64,000 nt of DNA, taken from Humulus lupulus (Eukaryota > Streptophyta > Magnoliopsida > Rosales > Cannabaceae). Where the stretch lies: positions 229,969,219 through 230,033,218 of the forward strand of contig NC_084794.1 of the NCBI RefSeq assembly GCF_963169125.1. Direction: 5' to 3'. The translations under genes and the position numbers were made by a program. Positions 1 to 10,610 of this stretch are shown one piece after another (the first letter of the stretch is position 1; each line of letters starts with the position of its first letter). Below the pieces are notes generated by a model, which saw only the letters and a program-made list of their open reading frames with translations, was not told the DNA's origin and ran no database searches.

Positions 1-450
1 ATTTGTTATTTGACTATTGTCGGATAATTAAATGAATAAATAGATAGTACTTTCTTCTTGAGGTATAACTGACCAACTAAGTTTTAAGGAGTAATGATAT
101 ATTAGCTACCCTATATATATAGCCTCTCGATAGTTAGCCAAATGTCAGATATCTTTTATATTTCTCAAGCACTTCCTTAGCCACACGATTGAAACATATA
201 CAAATATATAGCTTGGATGATGGAACGACACAAGTCCCGCCTCCATACCGGGCGCGACATCATCCAGGTCCATATTATTTTACTTTGTAATACACCATAT
301 ATTAAATAAAAAACAAGCATAAATACATATTAATTAACAATGAAATCCAAGATGTAAATTTCACATTGAAAGTCAAGCTTTGATCATTACACTAATTAAG
401 TATTGAATTTTATTCTTATAGTATATTTGTTTGTAATCCATATATATAGA
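1..450. other. AT-rich spacer 3' of the proteinase inhibitor gene
   Basis: No gene is visible here. The stretch is AT-rich with several short TA runs. A more GC-rich patch of about 60 bases (213-272) stands out, but neither strand gives a recognisable protein. It probably includes the 3' untranslated region of the minus-strand inhibitor gene that ends at 451. Confidence 0.5.
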
Positions 451-1062
451 TCAAGCAATGCTAGGGACTCGAGTGATTAAGCCTTGTTGGTCGACCCAAA
501 GACGAACCCTATCAGTGCGAAAATCCATGGAGACGAATGAGCCTTCTGCGATTATTATCACTGTTTTAATCGATGGATTCTCTTTAACGATTGTCTTCTC
601 ACCTATCTCACCATGTTTTCCTACCAGCTCAGGCCATGAACTCTTATGACCTCCTCCTCCATCTCCACCTATATATATATATCATAGGAATAAATAATCT
701 TAGGAATTTCATTTTTACTTATATCTTTATAAATACATGACAATTTATATATAGGGAATAGAATAAATATTTAATAATTTAGAATTAGTTATTGTAATAT
801 GTTTTTTTTAATTCTAATTACAAATATTAATATTTGAACTTAAAATCTAACTAATATTACATTAGTTTTTTAACATCTAACTATTAATAATTTAGAAAAA
901 AAATATATAACATCTAATACTTTTTTTAATAACTATATTATTAAAGCACCCTTTAATTTCAATATGTATATTTATGTACGATAAACCAACGTTATGTAAA
1001 AGAAGAAGAAGAAGAAGAAGAAGAATATCTATAACTGCACCTTCAGTTGATTTCGATGCCAT
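451..1062 (-). CDS. Potato type I serine proteinase inhibitor, two exons
   Basis: Small serine-proteinase inhibitor of the potato inhibitor I family (eglin c / CI-2 fold), which blocks subtilisin- or chymotrypsin-like proteases through an exposed loop. Exon 1 is 1062-1041 (ATG, 22 nt); the intron is 1040-669 (GT..AG, phase 1, acceptor preceded by a TA run); exon 2 is 668-451 with a TGA stop. The spliced product is 79 aa, usual for the family. After a short Gly-rich N-terminus come KSSWPELVGK (family tryptophan at residue 18), KENPS, then the binding loop SFVSMDFRTDRVRLWVD and the C-terminus RVPSIA. The likely P1-P1' bond is Met55-Asp56; Arg58 and Arg62/64 match the loop-supporting arginines. 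There are no cysteines, so no disulfide, and no signal peptide is visible, which fits cytosolic members. There are no internal stops. The start was chosen because the reading frame and the splice phase agree exactly and the N-terminus has family length. This is the only convincing host gene in the window. Confidence 0.9.
1001..1025. repeat. (GAA)n microsatellite in the inhibitor gene intron
   Basis: About eight perfect GAA/CTT units lie inside the intron, 16 bases downstream of the exon 1 splice donor on the minus strand. On the transcript they read as a CUU-rich tract. Such tracts vary in length by slippage and would make a usable marker. Confidence 0.9.
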
Positions 1063-1584
1063 ATTTTTCACTGCCTTTTCTTGAACTATATATATATGTA
1101 TATATAGTTTGGATAAGGGAAGATGATATATAGAGAGATATAAACTTGGCTTGTGGTTTGTCAATGGTCATGTTATTGGCAATAAGCATTTTCTTGCTCT
1201 ACATATAATATTTAATTAAACTTCATTATCTTTCTTATATTATATTATATGATTTTCTAATATGAAAAACGAGTAGTTAGCTATAACTATGGACTAATAT
1301 ATCTTTACCAATAATAACACTGTCCAAATGCTCATTGTTTCGATCAATTATAAAATAAAAATATTCATATTTATATAGTCGATGATTACTACTATTTTTT
1401 TTTATATCTTCTTGTTTTAGGTGCAACTAATATATATATATATATATATAAATTATTTTAATGCACGCCTCTAATTTGGATTGTAACAAGAGGCCGAATT
1501 AGTAATACCATGCCAATTGTCGTAATTGGCTTGTTGCAGGCTGTATACAAATGGGTGAGTCATATCTACGTATAATTATATTAA
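1063..1584. other. Upstream region of the inhibitor gene
   Basis: AT-rich sequence between the inhibitor start and the foldback element, holding a TA dinucleotide run at about 1430-1450. No coding potential is visible. It should contain whatever remains of the native promoter. Confidence 0.5.
1086..1108 (-). promoter_or_regulatory. TATA-rich stretch upstream of the inhibitor start codon
   Basis: An alternating TATATA tract lies 25-45 bases before the ATG on the minus strand. It could serve as a TATA box, but that would give an unusually short leader. Many other TA runs occur nearby, so the assignment is weak. Confidence 0.3.
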
Positions 1585-2530
1585 GAATAAATAACATTTT
1601 TACCCCTAACTATGTTCACTAAATAATCGTGACTCCGAATGAATCGCGATGTTAAAAATTATCCCGAACTATATACATTACTGAAATATGAGAGACTTCG
1701 GTTAGATTTCATTATTTTAGGTGGCTCATAGAATGATGATGTGATATTTTATCTATTGATGTGATAGTGTCATGTGTAAAATAATAATCAATTTGACCCC
1801 ACAAGCTTTGAACACTACTAAATTGTGCAATTTTTATTAAATTTTTTTTTTAAAAAAAAATCATTTAAAAAAAATAATAATTAAATTCTTAAAAAATAAA
1901 AAAAACATTTTAAAAAATTAAGAAAATAAAAAATACTAAAGTTTCAAATTAATTAAATAAATTATCAAATATTCAAAAATTAAAAATCTAATTAATAACA
2001 AATAAATTTTATGTTTACTTTTTATTTTCTTTTGCAATATAAAATAAATATATCTTAAAATAAATCATAAAACAAAGTATTTTTCCTTTCGTCATCCTCA
2101 TTTTAAATTAAAAGTTTTTTTCTTTGTTTTAGTATTTATTTTAAATTTTCATTATAAATTAAATAGAATTATATTATATTGTAAAAGAAAAATTAAAAAA
2201 ATAATTTGTTATTTATTAGATTTTTAATATTTTAAAGATTTAATTAATATTTTTAAGAAAAAAAATAGATTTTTTTAATAGAAAGGGCATAATTTGGTAG
2301 TTGTCAAAGTTTGAGTGACAAAATTGTTAATTATTCTACACATGACACTGTCTCATTAATTGAGAAAATATCATATTATCAATTTGTTAGTCATCTAGAA
2401 TGAAATCTAATAAAAATCACATATTTCAATAAAGTGTATAGTTCGGAGAGAATTTTTAACATCACGTATCATTCGGGGCACTAACGATCATATAGTTGTC
2501 ATATTTGACAGAAAAAAATACTATTTATTA
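1585..2530. mobile_element. Foldback/MITE-like element with ~240 bp inverted ends
   Basis: The first ~245 bases (1585-1830) reappear, inverted and imperfect, at about 2285-2530. Aligned blocks include ATGTTAAAAATT, CCGAACTATA.AC, TTAGATTTCATT, GTGTCATGTGTA and the AAATT.TGC block next to the centre. The ~450 bp between the arms is extremely AT-rich and non-coding. Long inverted arms around a non-coding core are typical of foldback or Mutator-like non-autonomous DNA elements. No transposase is present and no clear target duplication could be fixed because the flanks are TA-rich. It lies about 520 bp upstream of the inhibitor start codon, within promoter range. Confidence 0.75.
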
Positions 2531-3435
2531 TTATAATAATTGATATGAATAGAATGACAAACACAATTAATGTGATAATGACATCCATAATTTTGTAAAA
2601 AAAAAAGTTACAATACCGTGTCTCTTCTTAAAGGTAGTTACACTTAGGTATACTGAGCCAGAAATTTTACTTAAGAGACTAATTTAAAATAAAAATATAA
2701 AAGAAAACAAAATTAGGGAGGGCTTGAGCCCCCAAACTACATGTTTGACTCCGGCATGATCAGATCATGATAGTACTTCCTACTTTATCCATTTTCGATT
2801 ACCAAACTATATAAATATATATATATATATGTCTACTGTAAATAGACTATATCATTTTTTTTACATGGATTATAAAAAAACTTTTATTTGTATATTATTT
2901 TAGAGTAAATAGTGGCTAAAATACTTAATAATTTTTAAAAGTTGCATCTTTATAATCAATTTTTTTTTTTGCGGTAAATATATTTAATGTATTTAAAATA
3001 TTGCACTTTTATACCTAATTTTTTTTTGCGGTAAATATACTCAATGTTTTTAAAATGTTGCACTTTTATATACTTTTTTTTTATTATTTTGATAAATAAT
3101 AAGAAAGTGAAAGAAAAATATAGGATTTTAATTATTTTAAAATTTTAAATTATTTTCTCTTTCTTATTCTTTCTCAAAATAACTATTTTAAATTAAACAT
3201 TAATAAATATTTTATTAAAATTAATAAAAATGATTTAAAATAATTAAAAACTTATATATTTTCACCAATGTAAAATATAAATTTTCTTTTTTAAAAAGTA
3301 AAGGAAAAATATAAGTTTTAATTATTTTGATTAATTTTACTAATCTTAATTTTTTTTTATTATTTTGAAAGTGAAAATAATTTAAAATTTTCAAAATAAC
3401 TAAAATCTTATATTTTTCCTTCAGTTTCTTATTAT
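2531..3435. other. AT-rich spacer with low-complexity repeats
   Basis: No gene was found. The stretch holds a TA run (about 2815-2830), a short diverged tandem repeat (2935-3075) and inverted AT-rich blocks (3096-3158 against 3369-3438). It looks like decayed transposon sequence. Confidence 0.5.
2935..3075. repeat. ~58 bp diverged tandem repeat
   Basis: A unit beginning TTGCA(T/C)TTTTATA and containing a T-run followed by GCGGTAAATATA occurs about two and a half times in a row. Units differ by point changes and T-run length. Confidence 0.7.
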
Positions 3436-3438
3436 TAT
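3096..3438. repeat. AT-rich inverted repeat
   Basis: The block at 3096-3158 (AATAATAAGAAAGTGAAAG followed by AAAAATATA) recurs inverted at about 3369-3438. A third partial copy in the first orientation lies near 3298-3330. This could be a decayed MITE; no terminal features are clear. Confidence 0.5.
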
Positions 3439-3917
3439 TGGATTAAAACCCTCAATGTGAGCTCATATGTATAAGTGTGTATTGCTATCTTAAAGTTGAC
3501 CCACATAAAGTGATCATTTTGGTAATTGAGTATTAAAGTGTCATGAGTTAAATATGTAGATAACTTAAGTTATGTTTTTAATTTATTGAGGGGCTAAATT
3601 AGAAATACTGAAAATTAATAAACTATTAGTTTTTATAGATTGGTAGTGGTCCCCAAGAAACAATGATGACTCTATTCTCTTCTTCCTCCATCAAGAGAGA
3701 AATTAAGAGAGAATTTTGTCTTCTTGGAAGATCATTACAAAAATGCTATCTCTAACAATAGATTAAGGTACAGTTCCGCTATTTATGCTTCTTCTCTTTG
3801 AATCATTAAGGGTTTCTTTAGATTTATTTTTCATGTTTAAGCACTTATAGTAACATGTTTATCTATGGAATTGAATATTGAAATTGTATGTTATATGAGT
3901 ATTTAAGAATTCCAACA
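3436..3917 (+). repeat. 5' LTR of an old copia element
   Basis: The block starts TATTGG (decayed TGTTGG) and ends CCAACA, the inverted ends usual for copia LTRs, and is followed at once by a primer-binding site. The length of about 480 bp suits a copia LTR. No second copy lies in the window because the 3' half of the element is missing. Confidence 0.6.
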
Positions 3918-3919
3918 AG

Positions 3920-3931
3920 TGGTATTAGAGC
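3920..3931 (+). other. Primer-binding site, initiator Met-tRNA type
   Basis: TGGTATTAGAGC matches the standard plant copia primer site TGGTATCAGAGC (complement of the initiator Met-tRNA 3' end) at 11 of 12 bases, two bases after the LTR end. Confidence 0.8.
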
Positions 3932-6084
3932 TACCTTTGATTGATTCTTTGAGGATTTAAGGTTTATGTTAAATTTTTTTGAGGATTTTATAAAAATTTA
4001 AAAATTAGGATTTTGATCTTCCATTTATGATTGGGGCTGTAGTTGCTTGATATTTGCTTTCCAAATTCAGATTTCAAAATAATTTCTAATAATGAATTGA
4101 ATTTAGATTTGTTTATAATCAATTGATAAGTTTATTTGGATTAGTACAGTTTTTATTTTTGGTAGAACACTTATTTGGTTTCTTTCTCTCCCCGTTCACT
4201 TTGTTACGGTTCAATAATTTTATTTATTTTTTGTTCATTTATGTGATAAAGGAATAATATAATTGTTGGTCTACGAATTTATATACAACACAATGTATGT
4301 TCTTCAATATTGAGACAAAGTAAATTCTTTAGGCTTAAATTATATATATAGATATACATATATATATTTCTTCTATATAAAAAGTGTGTAAATAACTAAA
4401 ATTATTGGTTTTAAGAATTTTTTATTTTTTTCTGTTAACTTTATCATAATATTCTTATGTTTAATATAGATTGTAAACATGACTTAAACTTGAATAAAAT
4501 TTAATAAATAAATAATTAAACAAATTAAAATAGGATATTTTTGAGATATTGACTTAAAATTAAATAAATAAATAATTAAACAAATTCAAATAGGATAAAT
4601 TGAGATATTTTATAATGATAATTATTTAAAAATAATAAAACCATACCTTTTATAATTTAAATAAAATTTAAACTTCACGTATTATAATAATATCATATTA
4701 AACATATAATATAATATAATCTACCATCAACTAGCAAAAAACTCAACTTTAAAATCCACGTATAATATTAATATTATATTATAAACATATAATATATAAT
4801 CTCTTGTTGTTGCTGCCAAATTAAAAAACTAGAACAAACATAAATTAATTAATTAATCAAAATAGTTGATGCATGTATACTACTCTACACTAAGACTTTT
4901 TCTATTATTCTATTATTTTTATTATTAATTTTTTTAAAATTATTGTAATTTATATACATATGTCATGTAGTCATGTAAATATATATCTATGTCAATGTTG
5001 TATTTAGATGTCATATATGTAGAGATTATTGATATAAATATTTATATATACTATAGAACTATAATTCATTCTATTATATATATTTTTAAAAAAAGTGAAC
5101 AGATTTTTATTAAAATATAGACAATATTTTACCCTAATTTTTTAATACATTTATATCATATATTATATTAAACATCTTTTATTTATTTTTATGATATTTT
5201 TTATTTATTTAAAGTTTATATGATAATTAAAAATATAATAAAAATAAATAAAATAAATATATTTACAACTTTAAAATTAAATCAATACGTGACTACCATA
5301 TGAGTTATCATCAATATTTTTTTATCATATTATGTATCAATGTGAATGTATAAAGAAAGCCTTTTGGTTGAAGTTTCAAGTTTGTACATATGGTTTGCCA
5401 TGTATGACTTTTGTATTCCAATCTCATCTATATTGGGACTATTATATAAATATATATATATATATTTATGGATTAATATCATAGAGATTTTAAGAGATTT
5501 ATACATCTTTAATTACGGATTAATATGTATATATAATAATATCTTTGAATTTAATTGGTTAAAATTTATAGTTAAGATAAATATTTTTTTTGGGTTAATT
5601 TTTGTTTAAATTTGGCATACTAAAATACTAAAGTTTGTATTTCATTTTAGATGGGTTGGTTGAAACAAGATGTTGCCAAAGCAACCTTTCTTATGTAGAT
5701 TGCTCATAAGGAATGTTAGATGTTTGTGTGTATTTTTCATGTAAGTGTTCATCAGCCCATAGGAAAGTTGATGCTTATCTAGATTACACACATACTTGTG
5801 GTGACAAATGTGTGATAATTATAAAGATTCCATGTGAACAATATGTACAATCCAAAAATTGACTAAGTGTTTGACATGATTTGTTGTCAATGTTTGATTG
5901 CTACAACAAGAGTACCGCTTACAATTAATATTATTGTCCAAAGACTTGATATTAATGTTGTGCTTGGTATCTTGAGATGGAATTTGCCATTAATTGAACT
6001 TATTGTTTATTTTTATGAGTTCTTATTTGAGCCTTGTTGATTTTGTTCTTTATATTAAGCTAATGCTTTTGCTGCATCTCTGCC
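3932..6084 (+). other. Leader and eroded gag region of the old copia element
   Basis: About 2.1 kb of AT-rich sequence between the primer site and the first recognisable protein remnant. Short open frames here (for example 5346-5609) are AT-rich, Ile/Tyr-rich and match no gag motif. I could not tell original leader from later insertions. Confidence 0.45.
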
Positions 6085-6897
6085 AACATAAATTTAATTC
6101 TCATGCTAAATAGGAAAAATTTTAAGTAAAGAAAAGAGACAAGCATGCTTATTTTAGCTATCTTGTTTCAATTAAGGATAAAGATAAAGGAAATACCCAA
6201 GAAGTTGCAGAAGGAACACCGATAAGGAAATTGCAAAAGATATTGGATAAGAAATTATCTGTGACTTTTGCCAGAGGAAATTAAAAATAAGGGTAGAATG
6301 TTCCAAGTATGACATTAGACATATAAAGAAAATGAATTTCTCATTATGGTTTGTTTTGTAGTTGATTTAATTTTTAGTACCTAAATATACTTAGTGGGCA
6401 TATTTTGTGACTCTGCTCATGTGAGTAACTATGGATGGTTGTGAGTAACTATGGATGGTTGTCTGTAAAGCCAAAAGTCAAGTAATGATGGAAGATTCAT
6501 CTTTGTGGGCAATGGTGAAACACTTACAGTGGAGGCTACAAGGATATTTAGGTTATGGTTAAAGACTAGTTATTTTTGGATTTAGGGAAAGACATACTTA
6601 GTATCACCACCTAGACGACATTTGGTTTTGAGTTCTATTTTGAACAAATTAGGTCATCTTGTTCATATAGAATTGTAAAATTTAGTCTTTTTCAAGATTC
6701 CAATCTTAGTTCTACTAGTTTTTTGATGTATAATCTATATTTATTAGTAACATTTGCCTCATGTAATGAAACCTTACAAATTTTCTTATGGTACAGAATA
6801 TAAATTAAATCATGAAAATTCTATCATATTTTGGTATAAGTGTTAAGGTCATATCTCCCAAAAGAGAATGAGAATACTTATTTTTGATAGAATTCTT
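6085..6897 (+). pseudogene. Copia gag zinc knuckle and gag-pre-integrase remnant
   Basis: Around 6260-6340 a frame reads CDFC...ECSKYDIRHIKKM, a degenerate CCHC-knuckle region. From about 6490 the translation follows the gag-pre-integrase pattern: GNGETLTVEATRIFRL, then SPPRRHLVLSSILNKLGHL, and GHISQKRMRILIFDRIL at 6840-6897, which corresponds to the conserved GHISKQR..RL..DGIL segment. Stops and frame changes are frequent, so no protein is made. The frame is interrupted at 6898 by an LTR and resumes at 8096. Confidence 0.75.
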
Positions 6898-7173
6898 TGT
6901 TGGGAAAACTTATACATGATCTTTATTTATTTTCATGTTGTTTACCGAGTTTTTCGGCAACTATAATTATGAAAGATAAGAGAGTTTAAAGAGAAAGGAA
7001 TTAGAAAATGCAAGCAACGTTTTTACATGGTTGGGGAATTAATGAGCCTTAGTCCATGAGTCATTTGTATTAGAGCTTAGAGAGCTTTTGACAATGGAGT
7101 TTTCTGCAAATTTGAGCAGAGTAATCGCTTACAAGCAAAACTTGGGGATCCCCCCTTTGGTGCACAACGGGCA

Positions 7174-7182
7174 CTATTTATA
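7174..7182 (-). promoter_or_regulatory. LTR TATA box
   Basis: TATAAATAG on the minus strand inside the solo LTR, in the position expected for the U3 promoter. Confidence 0.6.
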
Positions 7183-7540
7183 GGCAGTCTTGTGCAATGG
7201 GCTTGGGCTACCAATCCTGGCCCAATAGAGATGTAATCATAGCTTGCTCGCTAATGGAGCCATAATACAAAGGATTGAAATATACAACATATACTAACCA
7301 AGGCCCATTGGGCCAGCCCAAACATGATCACATTATAAGACTCGCGAAAAATAGTTGCTTCAGTCTGGGTGTTACGATCTATGAGGAAGATTCGGGGGAC
7401 AAGATCTGTCAGTGTAGTGGCGGCACTGTTTCCCAGGAACAGTGTACACTCCACGTGTAACTTCTTGTTCATAGTTGAGGAGACCAACTTCTGTGTTTCT
7501 CGGGGACCTGTCAGCTTTAGGGAAGACCAAACTTTCCCTA

Positions 7541-7748
7541 TTCGGACACCTTGTCCGGGTTCATTTACTGATGGCTTGGTTCATTCTGGACGGGGACACC
7601 TTGTCCGGGTTCATTTACTGATGGCCCGGTTCATTCTGGACGGGGACATCTTGTCCGGGTTCATTTACTGATGGCCCGGTTCATTCTGACCAGGGACCCA
7701 TTCTCCGGGTTCATTTACTGATGGCCCGGTTCATTCTGGACAAGGCCT
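7541..7748. repeat. 50 bp tandem repeat, four copies, in the solo LTR
   Basis: The word TTGTCCGGGT (TTCTCCGGGT in the last copy) recurs at 7551, 7601, 7651 and 7701, exactly 50 bases apart. Each unit also holds TTCATTTACTGATGGC and GGTTCATTCTGGAC. The near-identity of units points to recent expansion. Confidence 0.95.
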
Positions 7749-8095
7749 ATCAGGACTTTCTTCTTCCCCTGTTCATTGGGCTCAGGATGGGCCTGGATCT
7801 CTTTGAGGGAGCCCATGCACCCATCGTGTCACGCCACGCGTCCCGGGGGAAAACAGGGATAACACATGTATATCTAATATTAAACAAATTAATACGAGAT
7901 AGCCTAGAACATGTTTCTAAAATTGAATTCAAAGAGAAACAATGAATATAATACTTACAGTATACGTAGCGGAATAAAAGAGTCCTTCCTTCAAAAAATG
8001 ATTAACCAAGTCATAAAATGATTTATATTCTTTTATTGATAATAAAATGAGATTACAAAGAATTTGAGTTTTAATTAGAGCATAAAACCCCAACA

Positions 8096-8509
8096 TTTTG
8101 AGATTTATATTTAATGTGTAAAGGGGTAACAAACAAAAATAAATAAATTAGTGCAAAAGAGAGTTTCAATGTCTTAGTATTTATAAATATACATTTTTTT
8201 TCTATAGTCATTCCTTACGGTTTCATGGAATGATCAACAATATTTTATTTTGTTCAAAGAAGATTAATGGAGCTTGTATTTTATTCATAATGGGAATTAA
8301 TCTTTAGACGTTATTTCTTTTAAAATTTCAAAACCACAGTTGACAAATCAACTAGGCAAGAAAATTAAAGTCGTCAAAACTAACTGTGGTGGTTAATACT
8401 ACCATAGAAGGTATGACGAATCAGGTGATCAACGTCTAAAGGTTAATTTTGCACAATTACTAATGAAATGTGACTTCGTCTTACAATACAAAATGCCAGA
8501 CAAACCTAG
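8096..8509 (+). pseudogene. Copia integrase core remnant
   Basis: The frame resumes after the inserted LTR with CVKG.QTNK, the end of the gag-pre-integrase/zinc-binding domain. It continues through a core-like stretch: KVVKTNCGG..YY, RYDESGDQR, then VLQYKMPDKPSV, corresponding to the D35E region around the second Asp and the YTMPGTPQQNGV segment of copia integrases. The second catalytic Asp position reads Asn and stops are frequent. It ends abruptly at 8509 where a gypsy LTR starts. Confidence 0.75.
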
Positions 8510-10610
8510 TGTAATGCCCCAAAATCCCTAATGCGGTTTAATGGCTGGATTAGTAGGCCGGGAGGGCCATAATTGTTTAATTATGTCATTAAATGATTAT
8601 ATGCATGTTTATGTGAATTATATTATAATATGATGTTAAATGCATGCATGTGGGTCCACATTTGATTGTTAGGGCATTTTGGTAATTTGGCCCGTTGATG
8701 GCGTATTTGTGTATTTTGGTGCATATTGTGATTTATGGATGAGATCCCATTATTATGGGGATATATTCAAGCTATTCGGCATGAGACGGTCCTATATTGC
8801 AAATTAGCGGTTTTTTCATAACGGGGTCAATTATTGGGATATTGGGTAATGAGAATGCTTATTTGATGATAAATTGGGAGTTATTGAGATCATTCTGGGA
8901 GTTTTGACTATTTTTCCCCCGGGGATGTTTTTAAGACCCCGAGCATTAGGTTTTATTTGAGGTCACTTAAGCCTGAAGTAGTTCGTTAGACAGAAACCGT
9001 ATGTTAAAACACCTTTCTCTCTCTTCCCGTTAGTTCTTTTTACCGTTCGTGGCAATTTCGAAGAAATCTTGAGTTCTAAGAGTTGGAATCAAGCGAGGAT
9101 CGAGGCATAGCGATCCTAGGAAAGATTATAAGCTTCTTGACTGAAGGATTTAACGAGAAATAACCCAATCAAAGGTAATCTAAGTTTTAAGTTTTGAGTT
9201 TTTAGAGTTTTTAAGCTCTAAATTGGATTTTGCGTATCGATGAGTTTTTGATTCGTTTGAGCCTCGGGATTTGATTATTTTGGATCATTGGGATGTTTGG
9301 AAACTTTGATTTTTGGATTTGGAGATGTTTAGGTATGTTTTTGGAAGGTTTTAAATGGGAGAAAATGGAGTTATGGCAGGTTTCCCAAGTGGGGCTGCGC
9401 CCCTGTTCTTAGGCGCCGCGACCCAAGCTCGATGCTGAAAGAGGTGAGTTTTGTGTGTGTTGGGGGCTGCGGTACTAAGTAGAGGGCATCGTGGCGCTTG
9501 CTCCTGGTGTGGCTGGGGGCCGCGACTCATGAAGGGTTTTGAGGCCAATTGGGTGTTTTGATTACGGGAACTCAGTTTTAGGCCTCGGGATTGTTCCTAC
9601 TACCCGGATTAGTGGGATTCGATGTCCCGAATGCTAGATTTTGGTTCGGGAACCTTTGTTATTCATTTTATTGATGGTGTCCCATATTTGGTTATGACTA
9701 GGTGATTGCTAAAGGACTTAAAGGTTGATCGATCTCAAGGGTCATTCTTTTATTCATTCTCGCTCGAATCAGAGGTAAGAAAATTGCACCCTGTGTATAT
9801 GACATGCATGGTTGTTGTGGAGGCATGTTGGTTATTAAATGTGGACATTGATTGCATATTAAATGCTTAGCAAATCTTGCTTACTTGTGTATGGCACTGA
9901 CTAGTCAAGGTTGACACTGGTCGCGTATTACTGACCTGAGAGTCAGAAATGACATAAGCGTCATGAACGCAGGGCCGATACAAGATTAGATCTAATCGAT
10001 ATCAGCGTTGAATGACTCTAGGAGCATTAATGCTGGACCGACCCTAAGGTTGATGAAAATTATAAGCGCTTGAATTGTCTAGGACTAGTTACTCAGAGCC
10101 AGGGCCAAAGGCCTAGGTGACTGCCTGTCACGTGGCTAGGGTGCGGAATCCCATGGTTGTGACTCTATGGTCATGCGGTAGGTTATATTGGTGACTAGTT
10201 CATCGAGCACCTATCTCGATAAGCTAGTGAAAGGATCACTTATTTGTAAAGCCTAGGTGACCCTATCGTCACCTGGCTAATGGGAACGGAACCCACTTTA
10301 GTGACTTTTCCAACTGTCACTCCTCTATTTTGGACTGAAAGTCCTGAATGATTATTATGATCATTGTTGATATTATATTCATGCAATATTGTGTTTTCTT
10401 GCTGGGCTTTGGCTCATGGGTGCTATGTGGTGCAAGTAAAGGGAAAGAAAAGCTCACCCAGCCTTGAGTGGAGAGCTTAGGTGGTGCTGTGTACATATGC
10501 GGCCGCTTGACCACCATGGCCAAGGAGTTCTTAGGGGAACTAGGGGGTTTTCCCTATTTTTGCCGCTTAGGTTGGTGGGTTTGTAAATTTGAAACTATAA
10601 TGACCATTTT
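8510..10610 (+). mobile_element. Tekay-type gypsy LTR, plus orientation, 3' end missing
   Basis: The block starts TGTAATGCCCCAAAATCC, the start of the chromovirus LTR family seen at 40984 and 61475. It runs through a central stretch with GGGGCTGCGCCCC-like words and a GAGGTAAGAAAATTGCACC block near 9770, then AGGTTGGTGGGTTTGTAAATTTG, and breaks off at 10610. The last ~240 bp of the LTR is missing: the break is where the minus-oriented LTR begins. It is not preceded by a polypurine tract or internal domain, so it is solo or truncated. Confidence 0.75.

Larger units (their letters stand above)
6939..7864 (-). mobile_element. 926 bp solo LTR with CATGT target duplication
   Basis: The block begins TG and ends CA and is flanked by a perfect 5 bp duplication CATGT (6934-6938 and 7865-7869). 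Removing it restores the copia LTR sequence TTTTCATGTATATC seen uninterrupted at 18217. Orientation is minus, judged from TATAAATAG at 7182-7174. A 50 bp tandem array lies in its interior. No internal retrotransposon sequence is present, so LTR-LTR recombination left a solo LTR. Confidence 0.9.
6898..8095 (-). mobile_element. Internally deleted copia LTR inserted in the copia body
   Basis: The ends TGTTGGGAAAACTTATAC and ATAAAACCCCAACA match the LTR family at 18217-22044 and 25465-27312. About 1.6 kb of the LTR centre is missing compared with those copies (the jump lies near 8000), and a further solo LTR is inserted at 6939-7864. The surrounding gag-pre-integrase frame continues on both sides, showing it was a true insertion. 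Flanks TTCTT and TTTTG are only a weak match as a target duplication. Confidence 0.75.
3436..8509 (+). mobile_element. Decayed Ty1/copia retrotransposon, 3' truncated
   Basis: Plus-strand order is LTR, primer site, AT-rich leader and gag region, zinc knuckle, gag-pre-integrase, integrase core, which is copia order up to integrase. It stops at 8509, where a gypsy LTR begins, so the RT, RNase H and 3' LTR are absent. The body is split by a copia-type LTR at 6898-8095. All coding frames carry many stops and frameshifts, making this one of the oldest elements in the window. Confidence 0.75.

Noticed and set aside
892..1164. 90-codon minus-strand frame as a gene
   Set aside because: It contains exon 1 of the inhibitor, but reads through the splice donor into the GAA microsatellite (poly-Leu) and intron.
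5346..5609. 87-codon open frame
   Set aside because: AT-rich, Ile/Tyr/Phe-rich, inside the eroded copia leader, with no motif.
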